From Halobacteriovorax sp. GB3 (lineage in GTDB: Bacteria; Bdellovibrionota; Bacteriovoracia; Bacteriovoracales; Bacteriovoracaceae): a stretch of DNA of 64,000 nucleotides. Positions 33,849 to 40,887 of the stretch are shown here, in pieces. The DNA is taken from the NCBI RefSeq assembly GCF_028649655.1, contig NZ_JAQSLN010000005.1:1409-65408 (forward strand), written 5' to 3'. Each line of letters opens with the position of its first letter. Position 1 is the first letter of the stretch. Position numbers and translations under genes: made by a program. Below the pieces are notes generated by a model. It was not told the origin of the DNA. It did not search any database and saw only the letters and a program-made list of their open reading frames with translations.

Positions 33849-36296
33849 ATGGTAACAAATTATGAGGGTGATAACATTGAGTTTAAGGATACACTACCCC
33901 TCCTCCCAATTAGGGATTTAGTCGTATATCCGTTTATGATCCTCCCACTATTCGTTGGAAGGGATTCCTCAATTAAAGCAGTAGAGCACGCGCTCAATAA
34001 TTCTGAAAGACTAATTCTTTTAGCTTCTCAGAAAGACATTGTCGCTGAAACTCCTGCGCCATCCGAGATCTATGAACTTGGAACTGTAGCGATGATCATG
34101 AGAATGAGAAAGCTTCCTGATGGAAGAATCAAAATTCTTGTACAAGGTCTTTCTAAAGCTCGTATTCTAAACTACGAACAAACAGACCCATTCTTTGTTA
34201 CTAAGATTGAGAAAATTGAAGATAAACAATGTGAAGAAGATATGATTGCAGTTAATGCACTCATGAGAAACATCAAAGAGCAGCTTGAAAAAGTTATCAC
34301 TCTTGGAAAAGTTCTCTCACCTGATATTCTCATGGTGCTAGAAGATATCCAAGACCCAGGTAGACTCGCTGATCTTGTTGCTTCCAATTTAAACCTCCAC
34401 GTTGGCGAAGCACAGATCATTCTTGAAATCTTGGATCCAGTTGAACGACTTCATAAAATTAGCGAAATTCTTTCGCGCGAGCTAGAAATCCTAGCGATGC
34501 AGCAAAAGATTAGAAGTGCGGCGAAAGATGAAATTAATAAGAATCAAAAAGAGTATTTTCTTAGAGAACAGATTAAAGCAATTAAATCTGAGCTCGGAGA
34601 AAATGGTCAACCGATACAAAGTGAACCTGAAGATGAAATCTCAGAATTCAGAGAAAAGATTCTAAAGTCAGGAATGCCAGAAGAAGCTGAAACGGAAGCT
34701 CTCAAGCAACTTACAAGACTTGAGAAGATGCACCCGGACAGCTCAGAATCGACGATTACAAGAACTTATCTCGAGTGGCTAACAGATCTTCCATGGTCAG
34801 CGGAATCGACTGAACACTACGATCTAGACAAGGCCCTTGATATTCTTGATGAAGATCATTTTGATCTTAAAAAAGTAAAAGAACGTATTCTAGAATTCCT
34901 TGCAGTTAAAAGACTTAAAGGAAAAGATATGAAAGGACCTATCCTTTGTTTCTCAGGGCCTCCAGGTGTTGGTAAAACATCTCTTGGAAAGTCTATCGCA
35001 AAGGCTACAGGTAGAGAGTTTGTTAGAATTTCTCTTGGTGGAGTGAAAGACGAAGCTGAGATGAGAGGACACAGAAGAACTTATGTTGGTTCAATGCCTG
35101 GTCGCTTCATTCAAGCTCTTAAGCAAGCGGGAACGAATAATCCAGTAATCCTTCTGGATGAAGTAGATAAGCTTGGTGGTGATTACAAAGGTGATCCTGC
35201 GAGTGCACTACTTGAAATTCTAGACCCTGAGCAAAACAAACAATTTAGAGATCACTACCTTAACGTAGCTTTTGATCTTTCAAATTGTATGTTCATCGCA
35301 ACTTCTAACGTCCTAGAAAATATTCCAGGACCACTTAGAGACAGAATGGAAATCATTAATCTTTCTGGGTACTCTCAGGAAGAAAAGCTTCAAATCTCTA
35401 AAAAGTATCTTATTCCAAAACAAATGGATGAGAATGGTATCACTGATGACCATGTCAACTTTGAAGATGAAGGAATTGAAAGCGTTATTAGACACTATAC
35501 TTCTGAAGCAGGTCTTCGTAACCTTGAAAGAAGAATTGGTGCTCTTTGTAGAAAAGTAGCAATGAAGATTGCTAAAGGTGAAGAAGAAACAACAAGTATC
35601 ATTCACGAAACTGTTGAAAAGTTCTTAGGACCACCACTCTACACAAAAGAAGATCATCACGATCGCGACGAAGTCGGTGTTTGTACAGGTCTAGCTTGGA
35701 CAGCACATGGAGGAGAAATTCTTCATATTGAGTCGACGATGATGAAAGGAAAAGGGCTTACTCTTACAGGTCAACTTGGCGATGTAATGAAAGAGTCTGC
35801 ACAAACTGCGATTGGATATATTCGCTCAAGAGCTGAGTACCTTGGCATTGACGATGAGATCTTCGAGAAAAACGAAGTGCATATCCACCTTCCAGCTGGT
35901 GCAATTCCAAAAGATGGACCAAGTGCGGGGATAACTCTTGCAACGACTCTTGTTTCACTCTTCACGGGTACGCCAATCAGCAAAGATGTGGCCATGACTG
36001 GTGAGATCACTTTAACTGGAAAAGTTCTTCCTATTGGTGGTCTAAAAGAGAAGGCCTTAGCGGCCATGAGAATGAATATTGGAACAGTAATCATTCCTTG
36101 GAAAAATAAGAAAGACCTTGTTGATATCCCAGACGAGTACAGAGAAAAGATCAACTTTGTACCAGTAAAGACGATTGACCAAGTTCTTGATATCGCCCTT
36201 GTCGATTGGAAGGAAAAGAAAAAGTCCTTCACAAAGAAGATTGGCGAAAGCACAGCGTCCAAAAAAGATACAGATCTACCACCGGTAGCAGCATAA
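33849..36296 (+). CDS. lon: ATP-dependent protease Lon
   Basis: An 815-residue AAA+ protease. I choose the ATG at 33849 because GGAGGA lies just before it; an in-frame GTG at 33816 has no such site. The LON substrate domain begins at LPLLPIRDLVVYPFM. Walker A is GPPGVGKTSLG, Walker B is VILLDEVDKLG, and the proteolytic Ser-Lys dyad is in PKDGPSAGIT and the following GLKEKALAA segment. It degrades misfolded and regulatory proteins in the cytoplasm. A strong terminator follows. Confidence 0.97.
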   Translation: MVTNYEGDNIEFKDTLPLLPIRDLVVYPFMILPLFVGRDSSIKAVEHALNNSERLILLASQKDIVAETPAPSEIYELGTVAMIMRMRKLPDGRIKILVQGLSKARILNYEQTDPFFVTKIEKIEDKQCEEDMIAVNALMRNIKEQLEKVITLGKVLSPDILMVLEDIQDPGRLADLVASNLNLHVGEAQIILEILDPVERLHKISEILSRELEILAMQQKIRSAAKDEINKNQKEYFLREQIKAIKSELGENGQPIQSEPEDEISEFREKILKSGMPEEAETEALKQLTRLEKMHPDSSESTITRTYLEWLTDLPWSAESTEHYDLDKALDILDEDHFDLKKVKERILEFLAVKRLKGKDMKGPILCFSGPPGVGKTSLGKSIAKATGREFVRISLGGVKDEAEMRGHRRTYVGSMPGRFIQALKQAGTNNPVILLDEVDKLGGDYKGDPASALLEILDPEQNKQFRDHYLNVAFDLSNCMFIATSNVLENIPGPLRDRMEIINLSGYSQEEKLQISKKYLIPKQMDENGITDDHVNFEDEGIESVIRHYTSEAGLRNLERRIGALCRKVAMKIAKGEEETTSIIHETVEKFLGPPLYTKEDHHDRDEVGVCTGLAWTAHGGEILHIESTMMKGKGLTLTGQLGDVMKESAQTAIGYIRSRAEYLGIDDEIFEKNEVHIHLPAGAIPKDGPSAGITLATTLVSLFTGTPISKDVAMTGEITLTGKVLPIGGLKEKALAAMRMNIGTVIIPWKNKKDLVDIPDEYREKINFVPVKTIDQVLDIALVDWKEKKKSFTKKIGESTASKKDTDLPPVAA

Positions 36297-36298
36297 AA

Positions 36299-36328
36299 TA
36301 AGGCCCGCAAAAAGCGGGCCTTTTTATT
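36299..36328. terminator. Intrinsic terminator after lon
   Basis: AAGGCCCGC pairs perfectly with GCGGGCCTT around AAAAA, followed by T5ATTT. It ends just after the lon stop codon and is the strongest terminator in the window. Confidence 0.9.
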
Positions 36329-36397
36329 TCCCACCTTTTCTTTTTCAAAACCTCAGATAAAATTTAAAGAGATTAAAAATTCATCAATGGATTGATT

Positions 36398-36796
36398 ATG
36401 AGCAACACGAGAAATCAAGAGTTTAAAATAGTTGTAGTAGATGACTCAGATATTGCAAGAAATGCTACAGTTAGTTTGCTAGAGAAGCATGGGTTTAATG
36501 TCGTAGGAAGCGCTGATAACGCCGAGAAAGGCCTGCAACTTGCAGCCTCAACTGGTGCCCAGCTCTATCTCATCGACGTCGTTATGCCTAAAATTGGCGG
36601 TATTGAATTAGCAAAAAATATTCTTGAGCTTAAGACCGGAGTCTATATCATCATGACTTCATCTCTAGATATGGAAAGTATAGTTATTGAGTCGGTTTCT
36701 ACCGGGGCCCTGGATTTTTTAACAAAGCCATTTTCAGAAGAGGATTTGATTAAATCTGTTAGTAAAATTGAATACGAATTCGAGAAAGAATCATGA
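36398..36796 (+). CDS. CheY-like response-regulator receiver protein
   Basis: A 132-residue stand-alone receiver domain. The acidic pocket is in VVVDDSD, the phosphorylated Asp in LIDVVMP, the conserved Thr/Ser in MTSS and the Lys in LTKPFSEE. No output domain is attached, so it acts by protein contact, as CheY does on the flagellar motor. I choose the ATG at 36398; the in-frame TTG at 36392 is less likely. It overlaps the next gene by four bases (ATGA). Confidence 0.88.
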   Translation: MSNTRNQEFKIVVVDDSDIARNATVSLLEKHGFNVVGSADNAEKGLQLAASTGAQLYLIDVVMPKIGGIELAKNILELKTGVYIIMTSSLDMESIVIESVSTGALDFLTKPFSEEDLIKSVSKIEYEFEKES

Positions 36797-37134
36797 TGTT
36801 TATTTTTAGGTTTTTCTTTTATTTTGTACTGAGCTTTCTTATTTTAGCTTTTCCAGTGAAAGACAAACAAGTCTTCCACTACATTTATAAGCACGCTGCC
36901 CCTTTAACGAAAAGTGCTTATCAATTTGGAGAGCAATCCTTTGATAGTCTCTTTATCCAGGTCTCAGGAATTCTTAAAAAGAGCTATCAAAATTCATCTC
37001 CTGAGGACATTTACCAGGAAGAAGCACTTAGCTTTAGTGCCTCTGCCGCTTCTGAACTAGAGGAATCAAGCGATTCCTACACTCCAGAAGAAAAGGAAGC
37101 CCTCAAGAGAATCCTTCAGGATCACAATCTTTAG
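36793..37134 (+). CDS. Small hypothetical membrane-anchored protein
   Basis: A 113-residue protein with an N-terminal hydrophobic segment (FRFFFYFVLSFLILAF) that could be a signal anchor, then a polar, acidic C-terminal half with many Ser and Glu (SASAASELEESSD). It is translationally coupled to the receiver gene by a four-base overlap, so the two probably act together. Family not recognised. Its last bases overlap the convergent small exported protein gene by four bases. Confidence 0.6.
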   Translation: MMFIFRFFFYFVLSFLILAFPVKDKQVFHYIYKHAAPLTKSAYQFGEQSFDSLFIQVSGILKKSYQNSSPEDIYQEEALSFSASAASELEESSDSYTPEEKEALKRILQDHNL

Positions 37135-37322
37135 TCTCTATTTACAGACTGAGTTTTTGACTCTTCTTCCTTCTTTGGAACTTCAAAGTTAGCTGATTGA
37201 GCTTTCACATTACTCGTTCTCATGAGTGCTGAGATCTTTGAGCAGTCCTCTGTATTTACCTGACCTTCTGCAAATGAATAACCTGAAGTAAGTAGTAGTG
37301 TTGCTAAGATTAATTTTTTCAT
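37131..37322 (-). CDS. Small exported single-cysteine protein, paralogue A
   Basis: A 63-residue protein with a Sec signal peptide (residues 1-18, ending YSFA) and a mature part of about 45 residues. The mature protein has one cysteine in the motif TEDCSKI, then a polar, charged tail ending SVNRD. It shares GQV(N/S)xEDC(S/T) with the 37545-37745 gene and DC(T/S)KI with the 37948-38184 gene, so the three form a family. AGGAG precedes the ATG. A sigma-54-type promoter lies 35-50 bases upstream. Function unknown. Confidence 0.75.
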   Translation of the reverse strand: MKKLILATLLLTSGYSFAEGQVNTEDCSKISALMRTSNVKAQSANFEVPKKEEESKTQSVNRD

Positions 37323-37356
37323 CGTTTTCTCCTGTTGATTCTCTTAGCTTATATAA

Positions 37357-37372
37357 AGCACGAATCATGCCA
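37357..37372 (-). promoter_or_regulatory. Sigma-54-type promoter for paralogue A
   Basis: Read on the minus strand, TGGCATGATTCGTGCT matches the sigma-54 consensus TGGCAC-N5-TTGC, with the invariant GG and GC separated by the required 10 bases. Transcription would start near 37346, giving a leader of about 25 bases. A GACTTAA element at 37395-37401 and a TAGACAGT element at 37424-37431 upstream are shared with the paralogue B promoter. Confidence 0.7.
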
Positions 37373-37544
37373 AACTTGGCATCCTGATATTAAGGACTTA
37401 ACGATATTGGTTTGAATTTATTTTAGACAGTGACTAATCATTGAACAAAATCGGAAGAGCGCAAATCTTTTTCGGGGGGGAAGGAATTTGCACTCTCCCA
37501 ATTTTTTTTAGGGGGGAAATATTCTGCCAAAGCAGAATTCTAAA

Positions 37545-37745
37545 TTAATGTCTTACAGTTGCTTTATTATCTTCTTTTACCTCTTTTACATTCTGAACTG
37601 CAGGCTCATTAGCACTTGAGCTTAAACGCCCTTCAGTACGTGCTCCCTGGAATCCACCTGTACAGTCTTCCATTGAAACCTGTCCGTTAGAAGCGAAAGA
37701 AAGAGTAGTAAATAAAAGTCCAAATACGATAGTTAGTTTTTTCAT
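37545..37745 (-). CDS. Small exported single-cysteine protein, paralogue B
   Basis: A 66-residue protein with signal peptide (residues 1-18, ending LSFA) and one mature cysteine in SMEDCTGGF at residue 28. The tail is polar and lysine/glutamate-rich, ending ATVRH. It is the closest relative of the 37131-37322 gene: both mature parts begin (SN/E)GQV, have EDC, an Arg-Thr pair and a SAN segment. GGGAGG precedes the ATG and a sigma-54-type promoter precedes that. It may form a disulfide-linked dimer. Function unknown. Confidence 0.75.
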   Translation of the reverse strand: MKKLTIVFGLLFTTLSFASNGQVSMEDCTGGFQGARTEGRLSSSANEPAVQNVKEVKEDNKATVRH

Positions 37746-37785
37746 AATAGCCTCCCAAGCATATTAAGTTATTTGCTTATATATA

Positions 37786-37801
37786 TGCATAGGGCGTGCC
37801 A
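37786..37801 (-). promoter_or_regulatory. Sigma-54-type promoter for paralogue B
   Basis: On the minus strand TGGCACGCCCTATGCA is an almost exact sigma-54 site (TGGCACG, then GC after 10 bases). It is followed by TATATAAGC, also seen after the paralogue A promoter. The upstream elements GACTTAA (37826-37832) and TAGACAGT (37862-37869) are shared with the A promoter and could be activator sites. Confidence 0.8.
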
Positions 37802-37894
37802 AAAACAGCTTTTCGTAATTGCGATGACTTAAGGATTACATAGGTGAGTTTGTGTGTTTGCTAGACAGTCAGGTGTATGAAAAATAGGCAAAAA

Positions 37895-37920
37895 AAAGCC
37901 CTCTCGTAGTGAGAGGGCCA
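37895..37920 (-). terminator. Intrinsic terminator after paralogue C
   Basis: GCCCTCTC (37898-37905) pairs with GAGAGGGC (37911-37918) around GTAGT. On the minus strand it is followed by seven or eight T. It ends the transcript of the 37948-38184 gene and so separates it from the paralogue B unit. Confidence 0.85.
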
Positions 37921-37947
37921 TTTATTATTTTATACTTTTTTAGATAC

Positions 37948-38184
37948 TTATTGAGATCCACCACGATTTATACTGTTCGAACTATCGTTTTGTTGAGGCT
38001 GAGCAGGGTCTTGATTCAAGTCTTGCCCCTTATCACCAGCAGAATCTCTTGTAGTACGTAAAATCTTTGTACAGTCATCTGGGTTATCAATATCATCTCC
38101 TCTAGCTGTAACTGCTGCTTCGTTTGCGAAGGCTTGAGTTGCAAAGAGACCTAAGAATAAAAAAGATGCTAATAGTTTTTTCAT
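37948..38184 (-). CDS. Small exported single-cysteine protein, paralogue C
   Basis: A 78-residue protein, using the ATG at 38184 preceded by GAGGT; a start four codons further upstream lacks that site. Signal peptide residues 1-20 end in QAFA. The single cysteine is in NPDDCTKI at residue 38. A tail rich in Gln, Asn, Asp and Ser follows (DLNQDPAQPQQNDSS), suggesting a disordered mature protein. It shares the DC(T/S)KI motif and the following Arg-Thr with paralogues A and B. Its promoter looks sigma-70-like rather than sigma-54. Confidence 0.72.
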   Translation of the reverse strand: MKKLLASFLFLGLFATQAFANEAAVTARGDDIDNPDDCTKILRTTRDSAGDKGQDLNQDPAQPQQNDSSNSINRGGSQ

Positions 38185-38203
38185 TTTATACCTCACATAT
38201 TCA

Positions 38204-38232
38204 ATTATAATCGAGTTTCATATAATCCCCAA
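38204..38232 (-). promoter_or_regulatory. Sigma-70 promoter for paralogue C
   Basis: On the minus strand TTGGGG (38227-38232) is separated by 17 bases from a perfect TATAAT (38204-38209). Transcription would start near 38197, leaving a leader of about 13 bases before the ATG at 38184. Confidence 0.65.
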
Positions 38233-38277
38233 ATAGAGCCTATTTGCGGACAGAGTGCGACTTAAAAAGTTGCCACT

Positions 38278-39903
38278 CTACATATTTAAGTTAACACCAG
38301 CAGGCTTAACAATCGTCAGTAGCGACTGGAATGCCTTTGTCACTTGTAACGCCATTTTGTGCCCAGCCTTGGACTCGACCTTCTTGATTTCTCCGAAGTT
38401 GTCATAAGCAACGTTGATCTTACCTACTCTTTCCATAGCAATCTCAACAGGCTTACCTAGAGAGTTGTACTTGAATGAAAGAACTCTCTTCTTCTTAGTT
38501 TTTACTTCTTGGTCAATCATTTTAGTAATTCGACCTTTGCTATCATAGATAAGAAGAACAGCATTCTTCTTATTATATGCTTTTTTCAAGTTACCTTTTT
38601 TGTCATATTCAAAAGCTGTACGCCCTTTTCTATTAACGACTTCAGTAATCTTATTAAACTTCTTGTGGTACTTAAGCTCTACATACTCCCCTCTAGAAGA
38701 TGACTTCTTAGTTAGGAGACCTTTGTCATTATAGTCAAAAGTTGTAACTTCTTTTCCACGAGTAATTTTAAGTGGTAGTGAACAACACTCTGAGTAGATA
38801 GTTTCAGTTCTAAGACCATTGATGTCTGTTAGAATTCTATAAGTATAGTGAGCACCATCTGGTTTAGTTTTGATTTCATACTCATATCTATTACTTACTT
38901 CTCTACCTGTTGGAGATTTCTTCTTAACAATTGTCCAGTAGTGAAAATCAGGATTCTTTGGATTTGAATCGTAATCATAACTTGTTAGCTCACCATTTTT
39001 CTCTTTCACTGAAGCTACGAACATCGTTTTCTTATGGTATTTGATGTCCATAGAGCTACCGTCTTTATAAGTAATCTTCTCTAGGTTGTGATTAGAGTCA
39101 TATGAATACTTAAATACGTTTCCAGCAACATCTGTAGATTCAACAAGATTATCGCCCTCATACTTGTAAGTTGTCTTTTTCTTACCTGTAGAGCTGATGT
39201 GCTTAATTTTATTGTCTGGATACCACTCGAAGAAAAGTTGCTTTCCTTGAGAGTCTTTGATCGACTTTAACTGCTTATTAGACCAGTTAAGGTTTACATA
39301 GTAACCATTCTTATTTTTAACTCTAATTAGTTTCCCATCAGAGTTGAAATCTTCTACTTTTCCATCATTAAAGCTTCTTCTATAACCCTTAGATGTTTTT
39401 TCAACTTTCTGAAGACCTCTATTATTAGAGTAAAGAACCGACCCAACAGCAATATTAGCTTGAACCTTCCATCTCTTAGCGTAGACTTGTCTAAGCTCAG
39501 CATTGTTCGTTAGGTTTTTAATGAGTTTGTCTGCAACGTTTTGAGGTACCTGAGACTTCTTTCTCATTGCTTCAACAATTTCTTGAGCCGCTTTCTTTGG
39601 GTCTACTGCCTTTTTTGGAACAAATCTAGACTGAGCCCCTGAACCACTTTCATAAATGACTACTGAACCGTCAGCTGATGGAACGAGATATGTTTCATAA
39701 TCTGATCCCCAACCAAATCCAACCCAACCTTTATGTGGTGATTTCGAGTTATAATTTCTTAAAAACTCTAAATCTTGTCCTCCACCTGGGACAACAATAT
39801 CAGAGTAAGAAATATAGAAGTTACCATTTTTTACGTTAACTCCGGCCATTGCCGTGAACGGAATCAACAATAGGAGTAGCAATTTTTTAAGAAAGTTCAT
39901 CAT
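38278..39903 (-). CDS. Secreted YD/RHS-repeat protein
   Basis: A 541-residue protein with a signal peptide (residues 1 to about 20, ending AMA). An RHS N-terminal type segment follows (GVNVKNGNFYISYSDIVVPGGGQDL, LRNYNS...GWVGFGWGSDYE). About a dozen YD-like repeats come next, for example FNSDGKLIRVKNKNGYY, YDSNHNLEKITY, YDKKGNLKKAYN, YDSKGRITKMID and YNSLGKPVEIA. It lacks the core RHS PxxxxDPxG cleavage motif and any toxin tip; it ends soon after the repeats. AAGGAC precedes the ATG. It may be a surface shell or adhesin rather than a toxin-delivery protein. Confidence 0.82.
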   Translation of the reverse strand: MMNFLKKLLLLLLIPFTAMAGVNVKNGNFYISYSDIVVPGGGQDLEFLRNYNSKSPHKGWVGFGWGSDYETYLVPSADGSVVIYESGSGAQSRFVPKKAVDPKKAAQEIVEAMRKKSQVPQNVADKLIKNLTNNAELRQVYAKRWKVQANIAVGSVLYSNNRGLQKVEKTSKGYRRSFNDGKVEDFNSDGKLIRVKNKNGYYVNLNWSNKQLKSIKDSQGKQLFFEWYPDNKIKHISSTGKKKTTYKYEGDNLVESTDVAGNVFKYSYDSNHNLEKITYKDGSSMDIKYHKKTMFVASVKEKNGELTSYDYDSNPKNPDFHYWTIVKKKSPTGREVSNRYEYEIKTKPDGAHYTYRILTDINGLRTETIYSECCSLPLKITRGKEVTTFDYNDKGLLTKKSSSRGEYVELKYHKKFNKITEVVNRKGRTAFEYDKKGNLKKAYNKKNAVLLIYDSKGRITKMIDQEVKTKKKRVLSFKYNSLGKPVEIAMERVGKINVAYDNFGEIKKVESKAGHKMALQVTKAFQSLLTIVKPAGVNLNM

Positions 39904-39991
39904 TATGTCCTTTTTAAACCCATTAAGTTTTTTGGTTCCTCTATCTACAGTTCGGAATAACTTTACTCGGACTTTAGGGAATTATAGAAAA

Positions 39992-40882
39992 TTACATCTT
40001 TATTTTTACAATTTTTAGAATAATTATAAATCCGACTGCATCTAGTATTAATGCCCCTATCATAATGGCAATTCCCAGAAACGAGTCAAACATTCTAATC
40101 ATAGACTGAGGATCGGAGGCTGCATAAATCCCTCCTATTGCGAATGGCATCGCTGCAATAGTCATTCCTTGGAACATCCCTTGCGCGGTATAAGTATCTA
40201 CTTTTTGTTGAAGACGAACACGTTCTCTAATAACGTTAACAATAGTGTCAAAAACTTCGGCAAGATTACCACCTGACTCACGAAGAATGTTGATACTTGA
40301 GACGAACATCTCATTGTCTTCTGTCGGAATTCTTTTTGCTAAGTTATCAAAGCACTCCTCTAGAGGAACACCAATTTTATTTTGTTGAAGGATTACATTG
40401 TACTCTTGCGAAATTGGCTCCGGCATTTCATCTACAACCATACCAACAGACTGAGGAAGAGAGAGACCAGCTCTAATTCCATTAGAAAGAAGTGTTAGAG
40501 CATCAACCATCTGAGATTGATATAACTTAACTCTTCTACTGACGAGATAATCAACAAATGGTTTTGGAATTTTAAATCCAATAAATGAAAGAAGAATTCC
40601 TAAAAAGAGCCCGAGACCCCATTTACTCAGCGCCCCTAATACTAAGAAAGTAAATCCACCTATTCCAACAGAAAGAAACAATAAAATATAAGTAATTCTC
40701 TCTGGCGCAATATCAATAAAAAGAAGCTCTAACTTTTCGAGAATATAAGTTCTCGTTCCAAGAGTTTGTCTTTCGATAAAATCGAAAATATGAACAGAGT
40801 ACTTGTAACAAAAAGCAAAAATCATGATTCCCACGAGGGCAACCATTCCTTTAAAACCTAATAGTTGTAAAAATACACTCAT
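39992..40882 (-). CDS. Tad pilus inner-membrane platform protein (TadB/TadC, T2SF family)
   Basis: A 296-residue protein with membrane spans near the N-terminus (about residues 8-28, 62-97) and a C-terminal pair (about 240-290). The cytoplasmic T2SF domain includes MVDALTLLSNGIRAGLSLPQSVGMV and RESGGNLAEVFDTIVNVIRERVRLQQKVDTYTAQG. It is the platform that works with the CpaF ATPase, whose gene ends 5 bases upstream. Most Tad loci encode two such proteins, TadB and TadC. Only one is present here, with TadB-like features. Confidence 0.85.
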   Translation of the reverse strand: MSVFLQLLGFKGMVALVGIMIFAFCYKYSVHIFDFIERQTLGTRTYILEKLELLFIDIAPERITYILLFLSVGIGGFTFLVLGALSKWGLGLFLGILLSFIGFKIPKPFVDYLVSRRVKLYQSQMVDALTLLSNGIRAGLSLPQSVGMVVDEMPEPISQEYNVILQQNKIGVPLEECFDNLAKRIPTEDNEMFVSSINILRESGGNLAEVFDTIVNVIRERVRLQQKVDTYTAQGMFQGMTIAAMPFAIGGIYAASDPQSMIRMFDSFLGIAIMIGALILDAVGFIIILKIVKIKM

Positions 40883-40887
40883 ATAAT

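Noticed and set aside
37500-37544. Intrinsic terminator for paralogue B (ATTCTGC-CAAA-GCAGAAT)
   Set aside because: The stem is perfect but on the minus strand no T run follows; it was not listed as a terminator.
38278-39903. Rhs toxin of a contact-dependent or type VI system
   Set aside because: No cleavage motif, no toxin domain and no immunity gene beside it.
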